Positions 13,820 to 21,450 are shown, numbered from the stretch's first letter. The stretch: DNA of 26,064 nt from JALYUA01 sp038203955 (GCA_038203955.1 JBBRDK010000052.1:1-26064); one strand, 5' to 3'. Notes: generated by a model not told the origin, from the letters alone. Numbers and translations are program-made.

Positions 13820-14095
13820 CTAGTTCTCAGTTTTCAGTTTCGAGTCTTCAGTTTTCATGCGGGTGGAGGGGTTCGTCAGAGTCGGATCAGATGCGGCCCG
13901 AGACCCTTCCTTCCACAGCAGCCAGATGAGACCGAGGACGACGGCGAATCCGGCTGCCAGATCCGTGTCGTGCAGAGCGCCGGGGGGCAGCTGCGGCCAG
14001 AGGCCTCGTTCCGCCAGGAGGCTGAACCCGAGAGAAAACAGCCCCAGCGCGACGAGCAGGGCGGCGATCCACCCCGGCAGCCGCGGACGCGTCAT
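13820..14095 (-). CDS. small two-TM membrane protein downstream of anti-sigma factor
   Basis: A 91-residue protein with membrane segments at about 9-27 (WIAALLVALGLFSLGFSLL) and 46-62 (LAAGFAVVLGLIWLLW) joined by a short loop. No family is recognised. The ATG at 14095 overlaps the anti-sigma stop as ATGA; longer in-frame starts only read back through the anti-sigma gene. The C-terminal residues MKTEDSKLKTEN are encoded by the heptamer array, so the original terminus was probably different. Being third in a sigma/anti-sigma operon suggests a helper or target of that envelope-stress-type circuit, which is inference. Confidence 0.65.
   Translation of the reverse strand: MTRPRLPGWIAALLVALGLFSLGFSLLAERGLWPQLPPGALHDTDLAAGFAVVLGLIWLLWKEGSRAASDPTLTNPSTRMKTEDSKLKTEN
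13821..13855. repeat. heptamer array overlapping the end of a small membrane-protein gene
   Basis: Five 7-bp units (TAGTTCT, CAGTTTT, CAGTTTC, GAGTCTT, CAGTTTT) run without gaps. Read on the minus strand they encode the last dozen residues of the small membrane protein and its stop codon. Confidence 0.8.
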
Positions 14096-14448
14096 CCCCG
14101 CCCGGAGCGGGATCGGACGAAGGCCACCACCGCGCGCGCCAGGGCGGGGGGCACCTCGCAGGGCTTCAACATCTGCAGGGTCTTTCCGGTGGCTCGATAG
14201 CTCGTGAGGAACTTTCCGCACGGCGGACAATCTTCGAAGTGGTGCTCGAGGTGCCGGCGATCCTCTTCGGACATCGCGCCGCTCTCGTAGTCGAGGAGGC
14301 AGTCGAGGATCAGCTTCTGACAGGTGATCTCATCGTGGCCGTCTTGCGCGGCGCCGGCCTTTTCCGTCTCGCCGCACGGATCGCACTCGTCCGATGACAT
14401 CGAATCGGGAGCAGGACTTGAAGGTTCGTTCGGGTCTTTGAGATTCAT
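14092..14448 (-). CDS. zinc-finger anti-sigma factor
   Basis: A 118-residue soluble protein with the ZAS-type zinc-binding motif H70-x3-C74-x2-C77 in HLEHHFEDCPPCGKFL, preceded by C43 in ITCQKLILDCLLDYESGAMS. This is the typical anti-sigma fold (zf-HC2) that sequesters an ECF sigma factor. There is no membrane segment. A second Cys pair, CDPC, lies in the N-terminal tail. The ATG at 14448 has a poor ribosome binding site. Alternatives are an upstream TTG (14529) or an inner ATG near residue 17. It follows the sigma gene by less than 100 bp. Confidence 0.85.
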   Translation of the reverse strand: MNLKDPNEPSSPAPDSMSSDECDPCGETEKAGAAQDGHDEITCQKLILDCLLDYESGAMSEEDRRHLEHHFEDCPPCGKFLTSYRATGKTLQMLKPCEVPPALARAVVAFVRSRSGRG

Positions 14449-14536
14449 TGCGAGTCTCGGGAGGTGGGAAGAATCGTCTGCGTTTCGGAAAAGCCATGCA
14501 TTCGGCGGGACACCCTGGCCGTGAGGCAAGTTGTGC

Positions 14537-15160
14537 TCATCGCGTCGCCTCCGCCGCCACCCGTTCGGGCGGGCTCGAAATCTCCGCCAGCCTCTGACGG
14601 ACGTAGAGCCGCGCGCGATGGAGGCGTGACTTGAAGGCCGGGATCGAGATCTCGAGGATCTCGGCGATCTCGACCGGCGCCATCTGCTCGACGTCGTTCA
14701 TCCAGATCACGTCCCGATAAGCCGGCGGGAGCTCGGCGATGAATCCTTCGGCGCGACCCGCGAGCTCCCGGAGCGCCGCGTCGTCGTCCACGGGGATGCC
14801 GCCGTCGGGAAACTCGGCCGCCAGATGGCCGTCCGACTGGAACCGCGGGAGGTAGTCCTCGATCGCGACCGTCGGAAGAGAGGGACGCCGGCGGGCCCGG
14901 CTGTACGCCGTGTTGAGCGCCACCCGGTAGAACCAGGAAAAGAACTTCTTCGTGTCGTCGAAGGTGCCGATCTTCCGGTAGAGCGTGAGGAAGGCGTCCT
15001 GCGTGGCCTCCTCGGCGTCCTCGGCGTTTCGGAGGACCCCATAGGAGAGGGAGTACACCCGGGCGTGGTACCGCTCGACCATGCGCTCAAACGCGTCCGG
15101 GTCGCCCGCCTTGATGCCGCGGACCAGGTCGAGGTCGGTAGTTTCCTGCCCTTCACTCAT
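14537..15160 (-). CDS. ECF-type RNA polymerase sigma factor
   Basis: A 207-residue sigma-70 family protein. Region 2 is ERYHARVYSLSYGVLRNAEDAEEATQDAFLTLYRKI with KFFSWFYRVALNTAYSRARRR. Region 4 is ELPPAYRDVIWMNDVEQMAPVEIAEILEISIPAFKSRLHRARLYVRQRL, the helix-turn-helix for -35 recognition. There is no region 1 or 3, hence ECF. The roughly 45-residue linker is acidic and longer than usual. The cognate anti-sigma gene follows. ATG 15160 overlaps the stop of a possible 8-codon leader frame, and TAGAAT lies upstream. Confidence 0.93.
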   Translation of the reverse strand: MSEGQETTDLDLVRGIKAGDPDAFERMVERYHARVYSLSYGVLRNAEDAEEATQDAFLTLYRKIGTFDDTKKFFSWFYRVALNTAYSRARRRPSLPTVAIEDYLPRFQSDGHLAAEFPDGGIPVDDDAALRELAGRAEGFIAELPPAYRDVIWMNDVEQMAPVEIAEILEISIPAFKSRLHRARLYVRQRLAEISSPPERVAAEATR

Positions 15161-15183
15161 AGACTTACGCCGGCCGGTCTCAT
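15157..15183 (-). CDS. possible 8-codon leader ORF coupled to the sigma factor gene
   Basis: ATG at 15183 opens MRPAGVSL and a TGA that overlaps the sigma-factor ATG as ATGA. It begins ten bases after TAGAAT (15194-15199), so it would be the first start codon on the message. It might couple or attenuate sigma translation, but a frame this short can arise by chance. Confidence 0.3.
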   Translation of the reverse strand: MRPAGVSL

Positions 15184-15193
15184 GAAGGTTCGG

Positions 15194-15199
15194 ATTCTA
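15194..15199 (-). promoter_or_regulatory. -10-like element upstream of the ECF sigma gene
   Basis: TAGAAT on the minus strand, about 35 bp before the sigma ATG. No recognisable -35 lies at 16-18 bp. An ECF-type autoregulatory promoter was looked for and not found. Confidence 0.35.
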
Positions 15200-15220
15200 T
15201 GCCCTGAGGGGGACGGGATC

Positions 15221-15255
15221 GGGAAACGGGAAACGGGAAACGGGAAACGGGAAAC
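15221..15255. repeat. five perfect tandem copies of GGGAAAC
   Basis: Five uninterrupted identical heptamers lie between the sigma gene promoter (-) and tRNA-Ser (+). The unit differs from the CAGT family, but the 7-bp period is the same. Confidence 0.95.
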
Positions 15256-15389
15256 GAAGGAATGAAATCAATTCCGCCTCGAGACCGCTGCCCTCTCCGA
15301 GGCCGGGGTTGGGGAGAGTCTCCATGGCTCCCTCCTCGCGGAGCAGATTCAAGAGTTCGCGGAGTGAAGGAAGGACCAGGGAGCATCTC

Positions 15390-15418
15390 TCGACTCGCCG
15401 GGCGAGGTGTCATATCTT
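15390..15418 (+). promoter_or_regulatory. candidate tRNA-Ser promoter
   Basis: TCGACT (15390-15395) and TATCTT (15413-15418) are separated by 17 bp, with the tRNA starting 11 bp later. Each hexamer matches four of six consensus positions, so support is modest. Confidence 0.35.
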
Positions 15419-15428
15419 TGGCGGCCCC

Positions 15429-15516
15429 GGAGAGGTGTCCGAGTGGCTTAAGGAGCACGCTTGGAAAGCGTGTGTGCCGCAAGGTACCAGGGGTTCGAAT
15501 CCCCTCCTCTCCGCCA
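15429..15516 (+). tRNA. tRNA-Ser (anticodon GGA)
   Basis: GGAGAGG (15429-15435) pairs with CCTCTCC (15506-15512), followed by discriminator G and an encoded CCA (15514-15516). The anticodon stem CACGCTTGGAAAGCGTG presents GGA, reading UCC/UCU. The long class II variable arm and the T arm GGGGTTCGAATCCCC are intact. Confidence 0.96.
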
Positions 15517-15562
15517 TAGCTGCGTTCTGCGTGGCTTGCGCTCGACATGCCGCCCCGGACTC

Positions 15563-15874
15563 TCAACTTCCCGCGGCAATCTCCTTCAGGTTGTCCCAGG
15601 AGTAGATTCCGTCGTTGTGCCGGTCCGCCCAGTCGATCTGGAGCGCGTAGCCGCCGACGCGGCGGTGCGCGACGACCTGGAAGGAGAGCGGCGTGTACGG
15701 CCGGTCGGGACCCTTGTAGAGGTTGCCCATGATGTCCCGCTCGCCCTTGCACATTGCGCAAGGGCAGGCCCGGCGCAGCGCCTCGAGCGAAATGTAGGCC
15801 TCCTTCCCGTCCGGCCACACCAGGGCGAGCTCGTGACCCACGATCATCACGTCCCGCGCGGCCTCGTTCGCCAT
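15563..15874 (-). CDS. DUF971 (GBBH-like N-terminal domain) protein
   Basis: A 103-residue protein matching the DUF971 domain also found at the N-terminus of gamma-butyrobetaine hydroxylase. It has LALVWPDGKEAYISLEALRRACPCAMCKGE with Cys 37, 39 and 42, then VGGYALQIDWADRHNDGIYSWDNLKEI. In the eukaryotic enzyme this domain binds zinc; stand-alone bacterial copies have been linked to Fe-S cluster assembly without firm function. The ATG at 15874 is set by the ribosome binding site AAGGAGA just upstream; a longer frame to 15937 lacks support. Confidence 0.9.
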   Translation of the reverse strand: MANEAARDVMIVGHELALVWPDGKEAYISLEALRRACPCAMCKGERDIMGNLYKGPDRPYTPLSFQVVAHRRVGGYALQIDWADRHNDGIYSWDNLKEIAAGS

Positions 15875-16163
15875 GGATTCTCCTTCGCCACACCGCGGCG
15901 TCCCCATCTTATCGGCGAGTCCCACGGGCTCCCTCACACGACTCTTTCAAGGGCCCTGATCGTCGGCTCCGCCAAAACGGGTGACTTAGTTGGGGGCCCT
16001 CAAGGCGGCGTGATCGTCAGCTTCGCGAAAATACAAACCTACCTGCAGGACTCTTCACCGCAACCCTCTACCCGAGCCCGGGGCGAGGGAGGGCTTCGCC
16101 ACGCTCGTGGCTAAGCTCGTGAGAGCGAGCGTCAGCGAGCGGAAGCGACGGATGGCGACGGTT
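15875..16163. other. intergenic region with degenerate duplicated segments
   Basis: No gene is seen. TGATCGTCGGCTCCGCCAAA (from 15958) recurs in altered form as TGATCGTCAGCTTCGCGAAA (from 16009), each next to GGGCCCT or GGGGCCCTCAAG, so the segment is a degenerate 51-bp direct duplication. 16062-16098 holds a CCCTCTACCCGAGCCCGGGGCGAGGGAGGG palindrome of the same general class as that at 5072-5101. Confidence 0.5.
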
Positions 16164-17450
16164 CTATTCGTATCGAAGGGCTTCGATCGGGTCGAGGCGC
16201 GAGGCCTTCACCGCGGGGTAGAGCCCGAAGAAGATGCCGATCGAAACGGAAACGAGGAGACCCACGAAGATCGCCCAGAGAGGCGTCTCCGCCGGCAGCG
16301 CCTCGAAGACGCGCTTGACGATGGCGGGGACCGCGATGCCGACGCCGACGCCGATCGCGCCGCCGAGAAGCGAGAGGGTCGTCGCCTCGGTCAGAAACTG
16401 GAGGACGATGTCTCTTCGGAATGCCCCGACGGCCTTGCGCACGCCGATCTCGCGTGTGCGCTCCGTCACCGACACCAGCATGATGTTCATGACGCCCACG
16501 CCGCCGATAACGAGCGAGATGAAGGCGATGAACACCATGGCCAGGGTGATTCCGCTGGTGATTCCCTGGAAGCTCTCGATCATCTTATCCGGCGTGACGA
16601 TTCCGAAGTCATCGGGCTTGTTGAAGGGAACGTGCCGCCGGGTTCTCAGGATCGCGGTGGCTTTCTGGATGAGCGCGGGGACCTGGTCGGGCCGGTGCGG
16701 GATGGTGGCGATCCGCAGTGCGTCGCCGTTGCTTCCTCCGGTCTTGATCCAGGGAAACCGCCGGTCGAAGGTCGTGATCGGAATCAGGAGGATGTTGTCG
16801 TTCGACTCGCCAAACATCTTCCCCTTCTTTTCGAGCACGCCGATGACGACGTAGTTGTCGTGCCCGAGCTGGATCCTCTTGTCCATCGGGTCTTCGCGCG
16901 GGAACAGGCGCTCGCGGATCTCCTCGCCGATCACGACGACGTCGCTCGCGTGGTCGATGTCCGTGTCGGTGAAGAACCGCCCCTGCGCGACGAAGCGATT
17001 CGTGGCGATCGAGTAGTCCGGCACAACGCCGAAGATCCGTGGCGACCGCAGCTCCGCGTCGCGATGTTTGGCGTGGAATTCCGTGTTGTCCCACAGATAT
17101 CGCTGGGGAGAGACGGCGCGCATCTCGGGAACGCCGGCGCGCAGGGCGGCGGCGTCTTCGAGCGTGAGGTCGCGGCGGCGCAGCTCCCCCTCGGGGCGCG
17201 GGCCCCCGGGCCCGAACCGGGGCTCGTACTTCTGGAACATCACGAGGGTCGCCCCGAAGCTCTGGAAGTTCCGAACCATGTTGTTGTTGAAGCCGGTCAC
17301 GATCGAAACCATCGCGATGACCGTGGCGACGCCGACGACGATTCCGAGGATCGTCAGCCCGGCTCGCAGCTTGTGCGCGCGGACGGCGAGGAGCGCGAAA
17401 CGAACGTTCTCACCGAATCCGCGGCGCAGGGAACCCGCCGCGGTGACCAC
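16164..17450 (-). CDS. MacB-like ABC transporter permease (FtsX fold), copy 1
   Basis: A 428-residue permease with MacB topology. One membrane segment near residues 30-55 (AGLTILGIVVGVATVIAMVS) is followed by a large periplasmic MacB_PCD domain (about 60-290) and three C-terminal membrane segments with the FtsX signature GGVGVMNIMLVSVTERTREIGVRKAVGA. It ends FGLYPAVKASRLDPIEALRYE. There is no ATP-binding domain. The GTG start at 17450 follows the previous stop by two bases. The membrane parts are nearly identical to the next gene upstream, while the periplasmic parts differ, so the two arose by tandem duplication. Likely exports a peptide, lipid or antibiotic-like substrate with the membrane-fusion protein. 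Confidence 0.92.
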   Translation of the reverse strand: MVTAAGSLRRGFGENVRFALLAVRAHKLRAGLTILGIVVGVATVIAMVSIVTGFNNNMVRNFQSFGATLVMFQKYEPRFGPGGPRPEGELRRRDLTLEDAAALRAGVPEMRAVSPQRYLWDNTEFHAKHRDAELRSPRIFGVVPDYSIATNRFVAQGRFFTDTDIDHASDVVVIGEEIRERLFPREDPMDKRIQLGHDNYVVIGVLEKKGKMFGESNDNILLIPITTFDRRFPWIKTGGSNGDALRIATIPHRPDQVPALIQKATAILRTRRHVPFNKPDDFGIVTPDKMIESFQGITSGITLAMVFIAFISLVIGGVGVMNIMLVSVTERTREIGVRKAVGAFRRDIVLQFLTEATTLSLLGGAIGVGVGIAVPAIVKRVFEALPAETPLWAIFVGLLVSVSIGIFFGLYPAVKASRLDPIEALRYE

Positions 17451-17452
17451 GC

Positions 17453-18727
17453 CTATTCGTACCGGAGGGCTTCGATCGGGTCGAGTCGCGAGGCCTTCAC
17501 CGCGGGATAGAGGCCGAAGAAGATCCCCACGGAGACCGAGACCAGAAGCCCCACGAGGACGGCCCAGGCCGGCGTCTCCGCCGGAAGGGCGTCGAAAGCG
17601 CGCTTGACGAGGGCCGGGATGGCGATGCCGGCGACGACTCCGATCGCGCCGCCGATCAGCGAGAGCGTGGTCGCCTCGGTCAGGAACTGCAGCACGATGT
17701 CCCGGCGGAAGGCGCCGACGGCCTTGCGGACGCCGATTTCGCGCGTGCGCTCCGTCACCGACACCAGCATGATGTTCATGACGCCAACGCCGCCGATCAG
17801 GAGCGAAATGAAGGCGATGAAGATCATCGCGAACGTGATGCCGCGCGTGATGCCCTGAAAGCTCTCGATCATTTTGTCGGGGGTGAAGATCGCGAAATCG
17901 TCCGGCTTGTTGAAAGGCACGTGCCGGCGCGTCCGGAGCACCGCCCGCCCCTTCTCCGTGATGAGCGCCACCTGGTCGGGGCGGTAAGGCACCGTCGCGA
18001 TGTGAATCGTGTCGCCTCCGCTCGTCTTGATGAAGGGAAACTGGTGGTCGAACGCGGTGAAGGGAAGCAGAACGAAGTTGTCGTTCGACCGGCCCATCAT
18101 CTTGCCCTTGATGTCGAAGACGCCGATGACGACGTAAGGGGTCCCGTTCAGCGTCACGGACTTGTTGAGGGGGTCCTCGCGTGCAAACAACGCCTGCCGC
18201 ACGTCCTCACCGATGATCATCACGTTCGAGCCGTGCTCGAGGTCGGACTCCGTGACGAAACGGCCGTACCCGACGAAGTGGTTGTTCGCCATCGAATAGT
18301 CCGGTGTCGCTCCGAGCACGACGGGCGTCGTCGTCTCGGCATCGCGATAGCGCACGTGGACGTCCGTGTTCCAGAGATACCGCTCGGGCGAGACGGCGCG
18401 CATCTCGGGCACCGCGGCCTTCAACGCCAGCGCGTCCTCGTAGGTGAGGTCCTTGCGCCGCTTCTCGTCCTCGCCACGGTGGCCCGGCCCGAACCGGGCC
18501 TCGTACTTCTGGAACTGCACGAGCGTCGCGCCGAAGCTCTGGAAATTGCGGACCATGTTGTTGTTGAAGCCGGTCACGATCGAGACCATAGCGATGACGG
18601 TCGCGACGCCCACCACGATGCCGAGGACGGTCAGCCCGGCCCGCAGCTTGTGCGTGCGGACCGCGAGCAGGGCGAACCGGACGTTCTCCCCGAACCCGCG
18701 GCGGAAGTGGTCGAAGACGGAGGACAT
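17453..18727 (-). CDS. MacB-like ABC transporter permease (FtsX fold), copy 2
   Basis: A 424-residue paralogue of the downstream gene. RRGFGENVRFALLAVRTHKLRAGLT, GFNNNMVRNFQSFGATLVQFQKYEARFGPG and the C-terminal FtsX region are shared almost word for word. The periplasmic segment around residues 130-250 has diverged (VHVRYRDAETTTPVVLGATP against EFHAKHRDAELRSPRIFGVVP). It has four membrane segments and no ATPase domain. It begins 65 bp after the third permease, the gap being filled by a heptamer inverted repeat. The two copies could form a heterodimeric permease. Confidence 0.92.
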   Translation of the reverse strand: MSSVFDHFRRGFGENVRFALLAVRTHKLRAGLTVLGIVVGVATVIAMVSIVTGFNNNMVRNFQSFGATLVQFQKYEARFGPGHRGEDEKRRKDLTYEDALALKAAVPEMRAVSPERYLWNTDVHVRYRDAETTTPVVLGATPDYSMANNHFVGYGRFVTESDLEHGSNVMIIGEDVRQALFAREDPLNKSVTLNGTPYVVIGVFDIKGKMMGRSNDNFVLLPFTAFDHQFPFIKTSGGDTIHIATVPYRPDQVALITEKGRAVLRTRRHVPFNKPDDFAIFTPDKMIESFQGITRGITFAMIFIAFISLLIGGVGVMNIMLVSVTERTREIGVRKAVGAFRRDIVLQFLTEATTLSLIGGAIGVVAGIAIPALVKRAFDALPAETPAWAVLVGLLVSVSVGIFFGLYPAVKASRLDPIEALRYE

Positions 18728-18790
18728 TCAGTTTTCAGTTATCAGTTTGGCAGGGGCGACTGAGAGCTGAGAACTGACCACTGAGAACCC
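18728..18790. repeat. heptamer inverted repeat inside the permease operon
   Basis: TCAGTTT, TCAGTTA, TCAGTTT (18728-18748) face CGACTGA, GAGCTGA, GAACTGA, CCACTGA (18757-18784). The arms form a hairpin with a short loop that occupies nearly the whole gap between the third and second permease genes, and it could tune expression within the operon. Confidence 0.85.
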
Positions 18791-18792
18791 CT

Positions 18793-20007
18793 TCACTCGT
18801 ACCGCAGCGCCTCGACCGGGGGCAGCTTGCTCGCCTGGGCGGACGGGATCCATCCCGCGAGGAGTCCCGTGATCGTCGCCACGGCGATCCCGATCAGGAT
18901 GAAGGAGAACTTGACCTGGGCCGGAAAGACCTGGCTGACCGCGAGGGCGATCAGGGAGCCGAGCATCACGCCGATCGCGCCGCCGACGGCGGAGAGCAGG
19001 GCGGCTTCGAGCAGGAACTGCCACCGGATGTCCCGGCGCCGGGCGCCGAGCGCGCGGCGGACGCCGATTTCCTTCGTGCGCTCGACGACAGAGACGAACA
19101 TGATGTTCGCGATCACGATCGCGCCCACAACGAGCGAGATCCCCGAAATCAGGATCATGAGGAGAAACGCGCCGGCGGAGATGTTCTTCCAGAGGGCCAG
19201 CAGGATGTCCGCCGTGACGAGCCCGAACGGGTCGTCCTTGTCGAACTTCGTCTTTCGCAGCGACCGGAGGATCGACCGCACCTCGTCTGTTGCCGACGGC
19301 ACGCCCTCGACGCCATTCTTCGGCTTGATGAAGATGCCGATGTCCGCGGAGGGCGCGATGTGCTTCTTGAAGAGGGTCAGCGGCATGTGGACGACGTTGT
19401 CCTGGCTCTGCCCCATCACGTTGCCCTGCTTGGCGAGCGTGCCGATCACCTTCACCGGATAGCCCTGGACCTTCATGATCCGTCCGATCGGGTCGAGGTT
19501 GGGAAAGAGTTGGTCCTGCACGTCCCAGCCGATCACCGCGACGGAAGACGCCTGGTCGTATTCGGCCTGGGTGAAGTACCGGCCGGTCGCGATGTCGATA
19601 TTCATCGCGGTGACCATGTTCGCCGTGTGCCCCTGGACCTGGACGTCGGAGAGCTTGCGGTCGCCGTACTTCACCGGCCGGGTGCGGGCCCCTCGCCCGC
19701 CGACCTCGGCGCAGAGCCGGCATTCGTTCCGGACGATCTGCATGTCGGTGAGCGTCAGGTCGCGGCGTTTCTTGGCGATCAGCCACTCTTCGCGGCTCGT
19801 GATGATGCCGTACTTGGTGAAGATCACGATGTCGGGGTTCAACCCGATGACCTTGTCCTTCACATAGGCGTTCAACCCCGAGATCACCGAGACCACCCCG
19901 ACGACCGTGGCGACGCCGATGATGACTCCGAGAAGCGTCAGGAACGCCCGGAGCTTGTGCCGCGTCAGCGCCGACGAGGAGAGCCGGAAGAGCTCGGGGA
20001 CCCTCAC
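18793..20007 (-). CDS. MacB-like ABC transporter permease (FtsX fold), copy 3
   Basis: A 404-residue FtsX-type permease, more distant from the other two. N-terminal RHKLRAFLTLLGVIIGVATVVGVVSVISG is the first membrane segment. The MacB_PCD periplasmic domain follows, then IVIANIMFVSVVERTKEIGVRRALGARRRDI and two more membrane segments, ending ASKLPPVEALRYE. The periplasmic domain has a Cys pair, NECRLCAEVGGRG, unlike the paralogues. The start overlaps the membrane-fusion gene stop as ATGA, so the two proteins are made together. Confidence 0.92.
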   Translation of the reverse strand: MRVPELFRLSSSALTRHKLRAFLTLLGVIIGVATVVGVVSVISGLNAYVKDKVIGLNPDIVIFTKYGIITSREEWLIAKKRRDLTLTDMQIVRNECRLCAEVGGRGARTRPVKYGDRKLSDVQVQGHTANMVTAMNIDIATGRYFTQAEYDQASSVAVIGWDVQDQLFPNLDPIGRIMKVQGYPVKVIGTLAKQGNVMGQSQDNVVHMPLTLFKKHIAPSADIGIFIKPKNGVEGVPSATDEVRSILRSLRKTKFDKDDPFGLVTADILLALWKNISAGAFLLMILISGISLVVGAIVIANIMFVSVVERTKEIGVRRALGARRRDIRWQFLLEAALLSAVGGAIGVMLGSLIALAVSQVFPAQVKFSFILIGIAVATITGLLAGWIPSAQASKLPPVEALRYE

Positions 20008-21284
20008 GAGGCCGCAGGTCCCTTGTCGCCGCCCTTCGGCTTCTCGTTGTTGATGATGACCTTGTCGCCCTCTTTGATCTGGCGCAGCACCTTGAAGGGG
20101 CCGGTGACGATCTCCTGGCCCGGCGTCACGCCGTTTTTGACCTCGATCATGAGCTCACCGGCGATGCCCGTATCGACCTTCGCAAAATCGAGCTTCCCGT
20201 TCTTGACGAGGTACACGCCCTCTTCCGTCGCAGGCCGGCCGCTCGCGGGGGGCGGCGGCGTCTTCGACTTGGGATCCTTTTTGACGGGAACGTCGCGGAC
20301 GACGAGCGCCTGGATCGGGATCGAAGTCGCGCCGTCCTTGCGGCCCGTTACGATCTCGGCGGTGACGGAGAAGCCGGGCCGTATGTTCGGCGGCGGGTCT
20401 TCGATGCGAATCTTGACCTTGAAGTTGATCGCTTCGGAGTTCGCCGTCAGCGAGAGCAGATCGGGGTCGTTCTTCTGGATGGGCGAGGAGCCGACCTCCG
20501 TCACCGTTCCCTTGAACGTCTTTCCGGGGTACGCGTCGATCGTCAGGTTCGCCGTCTGGCTGATGTGCACGGCGGGCACCGACGTTTCGTCAACCATCAT
20601 CACCGCCTCGACCTCGGACATGTCCGAGATGGTCAGCAGCTGAGTTCCGGCGTTGTTCATCGTGCCGATGACCGTGACCTCTCCCTCCTTGATGGGAAGA
20701 GCGGTCACAACCCCCGCGATCGGGGCGATGACGGTCGTCTTGGAGAGCGAGTCGCGGCTGGCCGCCAGGTTGGCGCCGGTCTCGCGAAGCCGCTCCTCCA
20801 CCGCCGAGACGTTGGCCTTCGACGAGTCCCACACCGATTTGGACTTCTGGAACTCCGCTTCGGAGAGGATCTTCGCGTTGAAATTCTGCTTCGCGCGCTC
20901 GTAGTCGAACTTCGCCTGCTGCGCGTTTGACCGGGCGCCCTCCAGGTCGTTGCGCATCGCGGCGAGGCTCGCCTCCCGCCCGGCAACGCCGGCCGCGAGC
21001 TGCGCCTTGTCGATCTGGAGGAGCAGTTGACTCTTTTTGACCTGGTCGCCTTCCTTGACGGCGAGGTTCACGATCTGGCCCATGACCAGGGCGGAAAGAT
21101 CGACCTTCCGGCGCGCCTGGATCTTGCCGTTCGCCGTGACCTTCGCCACGAGGTTGACCTTGTCCACCCTGGCGGTCGTGACCTTCGGGACGTTCTTGTC
21201 CCGACCGCGGATGGAACCCATCAGCACGATCCCCAGGATGGCCGCCAGCGCGACCCCCAGCAGGATCTTCCATTTCTTCGACAT
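20004..21284 (-). CDS. MacA/HlyD-family periplasmic membrane-fusion protein
   Basis: A 426-residue adaptor. An N-terminal membrane anchor spans about residues 5-23 (WKILLGVALAAILGIVLMG). The lipoyl half-motifs are KVTANGKIQARRKVDLSALVMGQI and SKTTVIAPIAGVVTALPIKEGEV, separated by a coiled-coil hairpin (about 100-175). The beta-barrel and membrane-proximal domains follow, and the tail is Lys/Gly-rich. It links inner-membrane permeases to an outer-membrane channel, implying a diderm cell. No TolC-like gene is in the window. A ribosome binding site, GAGGAGCG, precedes the ATG at 21284. It heads the operon of three permeases. Confidence 0.92.
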   Translation of the reverse strand: MSKKWKILLGVALAAILGIVLMGSIRGRDKNVPKVTTARVDKVNLVAKVTANGKIQARRKVDLSALVMGQIVNLAVKEGDQVKKSQLLLQIDKAQLAAGVAGREASLAAMRNDLEGARSNAQQAKFDYERAKQNFNAKILSEAEFQKSKSVWDSSKANVSAVEERLRETGANLAASRDSLSKTTVIAPIAGVVTALPIKEGEVTVIGTMNNAGTQLLTISDMSEVEAVMMVDETSVPAVHISQTANLTIDAYPGKTFKGTVTEVGSSPIQKNDPDLLSLTANSEAINFKVKIRIEDPPPNIRPGFSVTAEIVTGRKDGATSIPIQALVVRDVPVKKDPKSKTPPPPASGRPATEEGVYLVKNGKLDFAKVDTGIAGELMIEVKNGVTPGQEIVTGPFKVLRQIKEGDKVIINNEKPKGGDKGPAAS

Positions 21285-21348
21285 CAGGCGCTCCTCGTAC
21301 GTGAAAAGAAACTACGGTACTGCTTTTTACGGTGTTGGCAGGGGAAAG

Positions 21349-21372
21349 TTCTCCCGCCCGGAGCCGGGAGAA
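21349..21372 (-). terminator. hairpin terminator candidate after tRNA-Arg
   Basis: TTCTCCCG and CGGGAGAA form a perfect 8-bp stem around an 8-nt loop, starting 2 nt after the encoded CCA of tRNA-Arg. The downstream tract ACTTTCCCC is poor in T, so termination may be partial and could also feed the membrane-fusion operon. Confidence 0.5.
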
Positions 21373-21373
21373 G

Positions 21374-21450
21374 TGGTGCGCCCAGGAGGACTTGAACCCC
21401 CAACCTCCTGATCCGTAGTCAGACGCTCTATCCAGTTGAGCTATGGGCGC
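21374..21450 (-). tRNA. tRNA-Arg (anticodon ACG)
   Basis: The acceptor GCGCCCA/TGGGCGC pairs fully, with discriminator A and encoded CCA (21374-21376). The D arm GCTCAACTGGATAGAGC and the T arm are canonical. The anticodon loop CTACGGA gives ACG, whose A34 must be deaminated to inosine by TadA. The tadA gene starts about 100 bp away on the other strand. Confidence 0.96.

Noticed and set aside
15221..15255. CRISPR or iteron reading of the GGGAAAC array
   Set aside because: Units are 7 bp, contiguous and without spacers; no cas genes, DnaA boxes or replication gene lie nearby.
16107..17510. 467-residue frame antisense to permease copy 1
   Set aside because: It is the high-GC shadow of a clearly conserved permease gene; the translation is charged low-complexity sequence with no motif.
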